Source: Kryptolebias marmoratus (lineage: Eukaryota > Chordata > Actinopteri > Cyprinodontiformes > Rivulidae). Taken from it: a stretch of 64,000 nucleotides of DNA. Every line of letters starts with the position of its first letter. The first letter of the stretch is position 1. The stretch covers positions 17,621,841 to 17,685,840 of the forward strand of contig NC_051431.1 in the NCBI RefSeq assembly GCF_001649575.2, read 5' to 3'. The translations under genes were made by a program, and so were the position numbers. The notes under the pieces are model-generated. The model saw only the letters and a program-made list of their open reading frames with translations. It searched no databases and was not told the origin of the DNA. This document shows positions 26,101 to 38,100 of this stretch, piece after piece.

Positions 26101-29100
26101 TCATGTTCATGTTCATTTTCACTCTCCCCCAGTCATTAACTTCTCTGTCAGACACGCCCATCTTCACCTGTCCCTACTCAGCAATCAGTCCACCTGTTCC
26201 CACTCACCTCGTTATCCCCAGTCTTTAAAACCCGGTCATTTCTCTCCATACCTCGCTGGTCCATTGTCTAAGGTTTGTCTCTGATTTGTAGCTTGTTTCT
26301 GGTTGTTTGTTTTCCGTCCTGCTTGTCCCTGTTTCTATTTATGTTAGTTTTAGTTTGTTCTTTATTTTGTTTTTGCTGCCACGTCAGCTTTTGTTTTGTG
26401 TTTCGTTCTTTAATAAATTATTGTTTATTAATATGAGTCTGCGCTCTGGGTTCGCTTTCGTCACTCCACACCATGACAGTCCACTTTAGCTCTGATCACC
26501 AATGATGGAAACTGGAACCCTGGCTAGATGTTACATTTCCCATCTTTTTGATTTGCATAAGCCGTCATAGTAGCAATAAAAAGTGTTGCCTCCTGACTTG
26601 CCTTTTTGTCACCTCATCCATCCATTAATTCATTAAAGCAGCACTATTTTGTTAGCATTGTTTTTGAGGATACAGAAATAATAATAATAAAAGAAAACTT
26701 TAGGAAATAACCACAGTAACATTATCACCTCTGTGTTTTTACCTCAAATGTTTGCTGGTACGTGGAAATGTTTCCACAGGAGAGGAGTTGTTTACCTTTT
26801 TTTCATGGTCCATTTGTGCTGAAATAATCAAACTTGGTAATTTTCATGTTGAAAGGGCAAGCATTTCAGTGGAACTATAATGCAGTTTGCTTTTACCACA
26901 GGTGCTTGAACTAGCATTGCTCCTTTTGTTTTGTTTTTTAATGCGTCATGAGTCTGAGCCAGTTCGTTTTTATGCAAAATAAATGCCAATAACTCACAGG
27001 AGTGTTTTGACATTTTCCCCCATGCTCCCTAAAAGATGCATCAAGTGTTTAGTAATCATTACCAAGGTAACAGAAATAGCAGTAATTTCGCTAAGAACAC
27101 CAATTTCGCACTCTCATGTCACACTTTGTAAGTGTGAGCAGCTGCAGGATGAATTGAGTGGTGCTAAACCCCCCCAGACACAAGCCTCAATCTCAAAGAC
27201 AGAGTGTACACAAGTCTCAGATGGCTGTGTTTGACTTTCATCTGAAATCTCCTCAAATTGTCTGAATGTTTAGTCGAGACGTCAAACTCCTCTGTTCTGC
27301 GATGTTCAGGTATGTATAGGAGCACAAAGACAACGCTTTGGCAGAGACACGCACAGTTAATTTATTTAGGTTTGAATTTTTAGAAGGCATATGATACTGT
27401 TAAAAACAATCCAATTGGTCAGTCAATACTAACCCGGTCTCGACAAAGGAGGTCACCTTTTGAGCTTCTAATCAATCACACAGAATCTTTATTCAACTTT
27501 GTTCTGTCAGATATGTATGTTTGTTTTTCACCCTTTTTCTGTGTAAATTGGACAGTGGTTGTTTGGTTGCTTTTGGGTTTTTTTTAAGTGATATTTCCAA
27601 TTTCTTTGAAGCGAAGGCTCTGCGAAAAAGCTAATAAAATAACAACTTACCTGTGGAAGATTGCTCATTGAAAAACCTCAGCTTGAAGAAATAAACTTTA
27701 TTTCTGACAAGATCGATGAGCTAATAACTAGCATGGGCCGGGCCAAGAGTAAAGTGGGTTGCTGCTGTTTTAAAACAACTTCTGTTTCTTTTTTATCAGT
27801 CTATTCAAATAATATTTTATAAACCTTTAGACTACCATCAGTTTTTGCATTATATGGTTATTTAGATTGCAAATTGGGGCACGTCTGACCAAAATTTTAT
27901 AAAAAACAAAACAACCCAATTCTGAAAAAAAGTTGGGACGTTGTATAAATTGTAAATAAAAAACAAGATGCAAAGATTTACAACTCTCATAAAAGTATAT
28001 TTTTTTCACAATAGGACAGTAAATACATCAAATGTCAAAGCAAGACCATTTAAAAAACTTTACAAGTTTGTATATGTATTTTGAATCAATTCAAAAGCAG
28101 AAAAGAAGCCAGTAAAGGTAGGGTTATGTGTTCTTGCGTTTTTGTACCAGTCAGAAGACGAGCTGCTGCATCCTTGACAGTTTGTAGTTGGTGTAGAGAT
28201 GATTTATCTAAACCAACATACAGGGAGTTACAGTAGTCCATCCATAACCTTCCCACAGAATCCCACTTCAAAAGATCTGAACAAACCCTTTAAGAAGAAC
28301 AAGGAAATTTAATGGAAGTTTGAATGGATGTGGTCCGCCTTCCTCCAGCATCGCTCTCGGACGTTGACATGACAACTGCTCCTGTGACTCTCAATTCACT
28401 GTTCATCCTTTCACTGCTTTACACAGACAGTTTGAGGAGTGTGACGGATGACGCCGGGAGATAAAGGCTTGTGTCTTGGCTTCAACTGTGCGAGAAGATA
28501 GCGCTGGAATTCAGAGATGGTTATAATAAAGAGTAGCAGGGAAAACATGAAAACTAGAAACACAGAAAGTAGCAAATGTGAAGAAAATAAGGATTCATAG
28601 GAGGACGCTAATGTTTAACTGAAAGCCTAACTGCAGTATCAATACTGACATCCAAATTGTTTCAAATCAGCCCAGTTTTATGGATAATCAGAGAAATCAT
28701 TCATGAACTGGAATGGTCCAAAACCGTGGGCGTGGAAAGCCCCAAACTGTGATCTAAATAAAAAATAAAACCTTAACAGTTTCTGAATTTGGCTTCGTCA
28801 CCCCTGGCTGCATCATGTTGTCACCTTTGATCATTCACTCATGTTTTAATGCATGAAGCCACAGATAAGTGTCATGTTACAGTGATAATCACACCGAATT
28901 TCATCGGAGGAATCTCACAAGTAGTGAGAAAGAAGATACCTTTTTATTCTTTAATTTTGTAGGAAAAAAATGAAGTTATTTGTGCGACCGGTTCTTCATT
29001 GTTGTGCACTTTTGAGCTTCTAGCATAAACTTGAAATTAAAAACAAAAGTTTCTGGTGTAAAATAAGTTTTAAAGAAGAAAAATTAAGACTTGGGGGAGA

Positions 29101-32100
29101 CAAGAGGAGTATAAATGAGGGTAAAATTGAAGAAAGCAGAAAGATGACTACTGTCTCGAATTAAACTTCATGTCAGCAGTTATTTCGAAAAGCAGAGAAA
29201 TATGCCTTTGACATAAACTAGGAGGAAGCCTGCAGAGTTTCTCCTGTTTATTCGTCTTTCTTCATCCTGCTTTGAACTTTGGTCCCTGGCAGGAGAAGAG
29301 AGAACCATTCATCACTAGATTCAAACACTTCCTTCTTGAGGTTCGTGCTGCACCCCGACCTGTCCTTTTATGGCCCTGAAAGAGCGAGAGCAGAATAAAT
29401 ATGCCATGGGTTGCGGCAGGAGCGTTGACTTACAGCAGGATCGGAGCAGAAACCTTCCACTTCCTAAACCCAAACCATACTTCTATTTTTTTTTTTCATT
29501 TTATACTAGAGTGTCCAACATTATCACAGCAGCTTTTGATGCAAGGTAGTAGTTTGAATTTTATTTCTTTAGACTTGAGGTTTTGTGGCAAGATTATGAA
29601 CAAGTATTAACTTCCTGTTGTAGGAAGCTTTTTGAAAGACCTCAGTTTAGAGAAAAGGAGTTTAATTCTGACTGTACAGGCGAGCTGATGGCTGGTTCGA
29701 GTGAGACCAAGACCAAAGTGGATTGCTCCTGTCTTTAAATAACTCTAGTCTCAAAAAATTCATAGTGATTCATGCAAAGACTGTTTCATAAACCTTTGCA
29801 ATTTTGCCACACAATTATTTGTCATGCAAAACTGACAACATTGGGGATGACCTTCAGCTACTACCACACGCTATTTGTAAAATTGGCTAAGTTATTTGCA
29901 TTTTTTTGTGTGTTTCTAAGTTTGCTTAGCTGTGAGGGCCATCTTGAATGGGATTGGCTAATCATATGTTGAAAGTTAAATAAAAATTTATCATTTTGGT
30001 GCATGACATATTTTGCTTTCAATACAGACAAATGGACACATTCATGCTCGCACACGGAGATAGGCAAAACCATCATCACCTCTCACCTCTGGAGGTTGAC
30101 CAAGCAACATAGCATCTTTCAGCTCTTTTAAATTAAACTAGGCACACATTTAATCACTCAGTGCTAGGGCAGGAGAAAATGTAAAAGAAAGTAGCCAGAT
30201 GGTGCACAGAGAATCATTTTGCTTCCTCTTTCAGCATATGTAAACATCTTACACAACCCCACATTTTCTGTACAGAAAAATGAATATTTCTCCTATTTCC
30301 CCCAGATAGTCGCATACAAAAATATCTGAATCACCTTCAGTGATGGTGTTTATTCAGCATTTTCAAAATCTTTACATGACATGCCATCAAATATGTCATA
30401 CAAAAAAAACTGAATATAGCCCTGAGGCAAGATTGTATCGTAATGGTATACCATAAGGTAATAGCAAGCATACAAGGTTGAAATAAAAGCAAGGTGAGAA
30501 ATTAGCATGCAATTTACAAGCTTTTTTTTATTTTTAAGTAATATATATATATATATATATATATACAAACTATGAAAATGATTTTGCGTTTATAAAAGTA
30601 TGTATTCCACATGCTACATGTGCACATGTTATGACTTAATGCAGGAGATGAATCCACACATTTTTTTTCTTGGCACTTCAGAAAGGTATAAAGAACAGGT
30701 GGTACTGGCAGTTGATGAAGCTGAGGATGAGGTACTATATGGCGGTGAGGAAGATGAGGTCATAGTGACAATCTGGCATGGAGAGAGTGAGGGTGGGGAT
30801 GGAGAGGAAGATAGAGATGAGGATGAAGATGGAACTACCACAGTGGTAAAAAAATCAACAGGAAGCAGGTCAGACGGAGAATGGGGAACTTGGTGATGAT
30901 GAAAATGGAGGTAAAGTAGCAGACTTGATTGCAGTTGGATGACTGTTAAATTCATTATAGTAAAATGTGGACGTGCATTTTTCTGTTCTATGGAATTGGT
31001 TCCCATACGTAAGCAGTACGTGTTTTGGGTCTTGTGTGTCTGTTCATGCTTGTCAGGTGTGCATATTAGATTGAAGTTATGGTTAATGTTTTACCTTGAA
31101 ACAACACTAATAATGTGACATGATATTTTGGTTATATTTGTGTTCCATGATGGTAGACTGTTGCGTGAGAACAACAGAAGGATATGGAAATATGACTTTT
31201 AATTGAATCTGAAAGGAAGGTGCAATGCAAAACTAGATAAATCTGTTTGTTCAAGTGTTATGTTAAAGAAATTGATGCTTTTAATAAATATATATTCTTG
31301 TTTTGATTGGTCTGTTATGGTACAATGTTGTCGTAGGACACCAAAATTTTAATTAATAAATATACTTTAAAAAACATTTAAAATATGTATTCATACTGTT
31401 ATAGTGTCTAATTTTAAGCACGAAAATAACCACATATATCTTTTCCTATTTGATATCATAATGTGTACCAGAGAGGGTTAAGAAGCAGCTGCTTTTTTTC
31501 TGATTGTGTTATATTCTGTGACTGTAGCCTGTGATTTTATTTATTTTTTTATTCTGGCTTGGTTGAGTTGGCTCTGGTATTCTTCCACTTCTGACTTAGT
31601 TTATAGTGTTCAAAATATTTTATAACCATTTTCTTTGTAAAGAGAAAATTAACTTTTGACAGAGCATCTTAGCAAGACCTACAGATACTGTAGTCAAATA
31701 ATTATGCACGCAATGTTTGTATTAAAAAAATTATAATTGTTGCATCACCACTTAAAATCATGTCCGTTTGCTCCCTTGTCAAATCAAGCATCTCGTGTTG
31801 CATTAAAACATGGAGATGAAAATAATTCTTGGCACATCTTTAAACGTGTTAACAGCACATTAAGATTTATGCATTTCAAATACACCCAAACTACCCGGGG
31901 CCTGTTCATGACCCGCCGTTTACCATTTTCATCATGATCTGCTGGTGTTTCTATCCTACTGAATGAACATATTTACATATTTCTGTCCAATTTCTGTCCT
32001 GACTAATGATGATCCTGTGCACATTTGTCAACCCAGCAGGGGCCATGCATGTGCTCCCCAGAGATATTACTGCACAAGACTCTTATTTTCAACATTTTCT

Positions 32101-35100
32101 GTGACACGTTCACATTATTCATATGGTGAGAGGAACCAGGACAGCATCAGCTACGTGGTTTTTCTCTTTAGCCCGAGGCTCCGAGCTGAGCAACTCACAG
32201 CCAAACAGTGATTGTTGCAGCTTCAGAAATAGAAAGGAGCAGCTTTACACAAAAAATGTTTTTTTCTTCTGAATTTGGGAAGAGTACTGTTTCTTTTTTA
32301 CTCTTTGCAATAAACCCATTGAAGCAAAATAGGAGACGCCAAACAGCATTTAGGCTTTCTTTTATGTGTGCTGCATTTTAGGACGAAGAAGCACAAAGTA
32401 ATTCTGTTTATGGATCAGCATGCCCGCCTGCTTTCTACGCCGGCACCATGTAGCTTGTGGGTTGCACTGCAAAATTAATATGGCAGAGTCACTGAGCCTT
32501 GATGTTGTTTTCCCCTCCAAACTTCCTTTGAATCAAATTAAACTTAAAAAGGATTATAATTAAAATTGCTCTGGCCTGAGATAAGTCAAACTGTGGTAGA
32601 ATTTAACGAGCTGTGTATGGTGTTGTGACCCGAGAGCGCGTGATGCAGCGTTTGTGGCCCCGGGAGACATTTTACGGCATGAGGAAAGATTCAGGTGGCG
32701 TGAGAGATAGGCACGTGCCTCCGATAATTTGCTCATTTTCAACGGCGACAGCTCGAATCAAAGGATGATGATCCAGGCTACGACTGAGCGATCAGCTGCA
32801 TCCCAGCAGACGTGACCTGAGCGTTTTGGGGGGTTTTTTGTACATGCAGTGCTCGAATTTCATCTGTTTTGTGAAGAGACCACATATAAAATTACACAAA
32901 CACCTGTAACAAAAAAAGGAGCAAAAAAAAAAAAAAGGCTACAGTTAAGGAAATGAAGGAGACAGAAGGAGTAAGAGCAGCTGCTGTGTGTGGGAGGATC
33001 AGAGTAGCAAGCAGGGGGGGCTAAGAAGGAATGATGAAGCTTTGATGGACAAAAGAAAACTGAGTGTTTGCAAAGGTTTCTTACTCTGATAGCATCTCTG
33101 CACATAATTTTACTGAGTCTGCAGCTGAGTGTCTGGAGAAGCTCTTTTTTTGTGTGTGTGTTCAGTAGAAACAAAAAGCCTGAGGCCAAGATGGATTTCA
33201 TGCACAAGTGTGATGACACAATCAAAGCCTTGTTTGTGAATGCGGTGTTAGGGTCATGTATTCACATCGTGCTTCCAGTAGTAACAAACTGTATGTAGCT
33301 GCAAAACCGAGCGTTGGGTCAGCAAACCCCCAGTTTAGCAGAAAGGTGACAACATCACGTTTAAAAAGATAACCACATAACCACATTAGTATGACAATTT
33401 AAGCTAGAAAATGCAGCATTATGCCACACAGGTATTTTATTCTAATGCAAAGTATGCTTTCAAATCATCCAGTACTTATCATCTTTTCGATGGATAATCC
33501 ATATTTAACCTGCATTTTATCTGCGCTGTAGATTATTGAGGTACCAACACTGTGTTTTTCTATCAAATCAAAAGGAGAAAATGTCCCTGCGTTCAACAAT
33601 CCTCTTTAGATACAAGCTGCGTCATTTAATGCAAAGACGAATGAATCCTGCGCTCGCTTTTGCCCCCCAAAATTTCAAATGTCTCGCAAGTTTTTCATCA
33701 GAAAATGAAGTTTTCTGCCGAACCCAGCCCGTTTTACAGGACGTTATTCCATCCATACCATCTTTAGGGCTGTGTCTGACTTCAAAGTTAAGTTAGAGTT
33801 TTCCTTTGAAATACTGTTCTGACAGTATAGCTGGTGCTCACACGCTGGATTTTTCTGGTATTTCAAACAAAATCCATGTTGGAAATCAGCCTTAAGGGAT
33901 TGTTCGGATTTTTTTTGAAGTGGTACTGAAGTTATTTGTAATCAACATTTTATCTGTAGTAGAAGTTTTCTCAGGGCAGATGTGCTAACAGCTAGTCAGA
34001 GCAGGACCAAAATCAAGGCTGATGCAAACCCATTATTACCCATTACCCATTACAAGCCTTTACACAGCAGTCACTACATTAAATGGTTATTTAAATAAAA
34101 GGTCTATAATTGACTGCAGTCCATTATTAGTTCTTGTAAAGCGTCATCTGTCAGAAAAACTACAGAATGTGATAGAAAAGTAAAACCAAAAATTTATAAT
34201 GGTTCAAACAAATGCTAATTTATTGTCTTTTTTTCTAGGATCGTGTTGTATTTCCATCAGATACTTGATTTGCCCAGTTTTGCTTATTGAGTTCCATTTT
34301 GCAACATCAGTTTTACATATACTATGTCAAAAGCTGTTTATTGCAAAGTGATGGCAATGTAGCTGTTTATAAATTAGCAACTGCTATGAAATTTTTGACA
34401 CTGGAGTTGTTTAAAGACAACAGCATTCCACTTTGGGCTCGGTCCGCTCTGATTAGCCTTTAGCTCGTCTTCTCTGTGAGAACTTCTGTCTGTTATTCCA
34501 AACTGATAACGTTCTGAGAGGTTTATGCTGCAGGTAGGATATTAATTACAGATAACAACTCAGCAGAGCACCGCTTTAAAAAAAAATCTGACCTATCCTT
34601 TTAAATGTGTACATGTTCTTACATGCACAGTGGATCATTTTTATGGCACTTTTACTTATCACATTTGCTGATGGAAAGCTTGTGTTGCGGTGAAAATCTA
34701 CGAAGTGGTCAGGAAACCAAAACTAATTTCACCTTGGGTTGAAATTGTTTTACCAAGCTAAAATTTCCAAGGTTAAGAATTCACTTAAACGTGAAAGACA
34801 GACTCGTTTCCCCTCAAGCTTGATTTGAAAAATAAACAAACAAATCCAAAATGTTGGCAGGACATGTCAGAGTACATCATGTCACCTTGCTCCTCTGCTC
34901 ATCGCCCTTTCTTTACAAAGACAGGACGCCCTTCGTGTTACTTTAGAGAAACGCAAAACTCATAGTTTACATTTCGCTGATGGTGAAACTGAAGGACAAT
35001 TTACTTCTCTAAAGCTGCTTAGTGTGTCAGCTTAGTTCAATTTTAGTGGTCAATCAGCACATACAGTCAGAGTCGGGTTTCACTTTGCCTGCCTAATCCA

Positions 35101-38100
35101 GTGCTGAGAACACTGAGGGTTTCCATGAGTCAGGTACCCAGCAGAGCCAGATGTCTGCTGTATTCATAAAGGGCTGCATAACATACTGTTAAAACAAAAC
35201 ATTTAATTTTATAATCTTAAATTGTATAATCTTAATTCATTAAGGAGTTAACTGGAAATGTGAAGCTGAATGAATCTCCAAAAGGCATACAGTAGGAATA
35301 ATCCAAGTTTTGTTGCCAATTAACAACCCCAGTTCCAAAGATATTGTTTACATTTGTTGTTTCTTGCGTTTCTTGGTGCCAGTCAACACGTCCCTTCAAT
35401 CAGCCTGTGCTTCCCATTCCTGCCACGCCCATCTTCACCTGCTTTTTATTTCATGTAGCTCGGCTGCCGCTCATCTCCTTGTTGCCTCAGCCCTATTTGT
35501 TCCCCTCGCTTTCATTCAGCTTCAGTCAGGTGTTACATGGCTTTACACCACGGCCCGGTCTGTGCTGCGGTCTCTTCAATTCCCTGTTAGTTTATGCTGA
35601 CACGCCAGCTTTTGATTTTGTGCTTTTGTTTTTGTTCAATTTGAATTAGTTTTCCTGAGCTCCTTGTGTCAGTCTGCATTCTGGGTTCATCCTCCACCAG
35701 CAGTGACAAGGGGGTTGTGTAAAATGTAATTAAAAATGGAATGCAATGATTTTTTAATCTTATAAACTCATATTTTATTCACAATGGAAAACTATAAACA
35801 TATCAAATGTTTAAATTAAGAAACTGTGCCATTTTTTGAAAAAATAAGGTCATTTTGTATTTTATAGTAGCAACGGATCTCTATAACGTTGGAACAGGTC
35901 CATGTTTCCCACTGTGAAGCATCCCCTCTTCTTTTAACAAGTCTGCAAACATGTAGGACCTGAGGAGAGCAGCTGCTGGAGGTTTGGGAGGCAAATGTCC
36001 CATTCTTGTCTGATGTAGGCTTCTAGCTGTTTAGCAATCCTGGATCATTTTTGCTAATTTTTTTTTTTCATTTCATGGTGCACCAATTGTTTTCAACTGG
36101 TGAGAGGTCTGGACTGCAGACAGGTCCATTCAGCAGCTGGACTCTTCTTCCACAAAGCCATGGAGTTGTAACGGTTTGCAGTATGCGGTTTAACGTTGTC
36201 CTGCTAAATTATGCAAACCCCAGAAAGAACCTGCAACCTTCTTGCTGTTAGGTGACTGCTCCTGCCACTATGCCCGCCGTGCAGCATCCGCAGAATAACT
36301 TGTTATATTACAGCTGTTTAGCTGCAATGAGCAATAAAGTGTGAGGAGCGAAAAGAAAGCAAAATCTAATAAAAAGCACAGTTGAAGAAGAGGGTGGCTC
36401 AGTCATTGTTTTGGCTTGCAGCCAGGGGCACAGAGAAAATTTTCTCATAGAGTGAAGAATAGGTTCTGTCAAATACCAGTAAGTTCTGCAAACAAGCATC
36501 AGACCATCTGGGATAAAGCTCAGCCTGAATCATGGTGGCTGACAGAAGAGAATAACGCCTTTAATTACAACTGAACAATAAACAGCATCAGGAGGTGCAG
36601 GTTGAAGTTTTTTGTTTTTTTTTCTGTAGCTTTCATAGCCCACTGACCTATATATCTTCGGTTATGACCGAACTGGCCCTAAAAAAAAAGTGAGCAGTAA
36701 ATCCAAGGTATCTCATCAAAGAAGACACCAGCTGAGGTTCAAACTGAAGTGTTTGGCTCTGACCTGACAGTTATTTGGCACTTTTTCTTTTTTCTTTCTC
36801 TTTTTTTTGATACTTTGAGACTATAAATGTCAAAATACAAAATTATTCTCATTTAAAAGCTTTCAGAAATTGTGCAACTTTAATTTTTCACTTTGCCAGT
36901 CAGCAGTCTGGGAACTTCTTGGCTATAGTCTTTGGAAAAACTAAGCAGCCAGAGAATTGTCAAATCACAACTCTAGTTGAAAACTTTTCTCTCATTTCCT
37001 CATTACTTGTATTCAGATAGGTTTTGAGAAAGCTGATGTTTTTGAGATTTTATTTCCACTGATAGTATCTATGTCTTTGATCTTCACAGTGTTTGCATGG
37101 ATGGAAATCCAAGCCAACTCAAACAGGGTTAGCCTCAGTGATTCTGACTACAAACGAAAATCAGAAAGCATCTCATACCAAAATTCTGTTTACGTGTCTA
37201 TGCACATCTGTTTATAAAGATGACTAACCTTTCTAACCATATTTAAATCTTATTTTGTCATTAAGGCTTTAAATTTAACTTCCATCTGTTAAAAACAGAA
37301 TAACACAAACAATCAAGTTTCACTCATATCTTTGAAAATTTGTTTAACCGAACAGCATTATGAATGGCCGCCACTGTTGTCTTTTTTTTTTATTCCCCAG
37401 CATCGATTTAGCACATAAGACTGTTTTCACCCCCTACCTTTTGTTTCCTGTCTTTCCTTTATCTTCCTTATCTGGTGTTTACATGGTCAGTCTTTCAGAT
37501 ACAGGTTAATGCATCATCTAATGTCCCTCTGGGAAACAAAAACGAAAAACTGATGGAATCAGAGCGTGTCCCCAAGCTTGTGTCACCATCAGATGGCTCG
37601 ATAGTTTTCTGCTTCCCAAATTTAGAGCAGCTGCCTCTTGGCTCTCACCGTCTGATGGGGTTAAATTGCTTCAACCCCTTTCAAGGTCAGAGGGATCGCT
37701 CGCTTTGCTTTGCTTTGCTTTGCTCGCATGTTGTGCGCAGGCGATGTGTTGGCAGGCGGGAGGAAGGTGTTGCCTCTCCTTGGATGGTTTCCAGCATCAG
37801 CATGTAAATACTGCTGAGATGCTCCCGAGCAAACCTCCCGCTCATGACTTGGTGAGAAACGGCAAGTCGGGAACTTTTATGTGGATCTGCATCCAAGTAC
37901 AAAACCTAATCTGGAAGACAAAGATAGGCTGGAAACGTTAATGTCAGGTGGTAGGTTTTGTTTTCAGTAAATGATGTGAATTAATCTCGGCTCCGGTGCG
38001 TATGTTGCTGACATTTAAAGGCTGTGCTGCCAAAAAGGTCCTCATCACGCTCTGTAAACTGACATGAGGAGTAGAGAGAAAATAGGCAAACTATTTTTAC

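Larger units (their letters stand above)
27588..28289. mobile_element. Family B MITE, interrupted copy
   Basis: TTAA at 27584-27587 is followed by GTGATATTTCC and TTTGAAGCGA (left-end type). TTAA at 28290-28293 is preceded by AAAGATCTGAACAAACCC (right-end type). The left arm with AAAGTGGGTTGCTGCTGTTT (about 27755) is present. The expected right arm is missing, and a family M end (27905) and a LINE piece (28095) sit in its place, so it was disrupted after insertion. Confidence 0.5.

Noticed and set aside
30629..31006. 125 aa minus-strand Ser-rich frame
   Set aside because: It is the antisense of the acidic GAA/GAT-rich stretch; a Ser/Pro/Thr run is the expected by-product.
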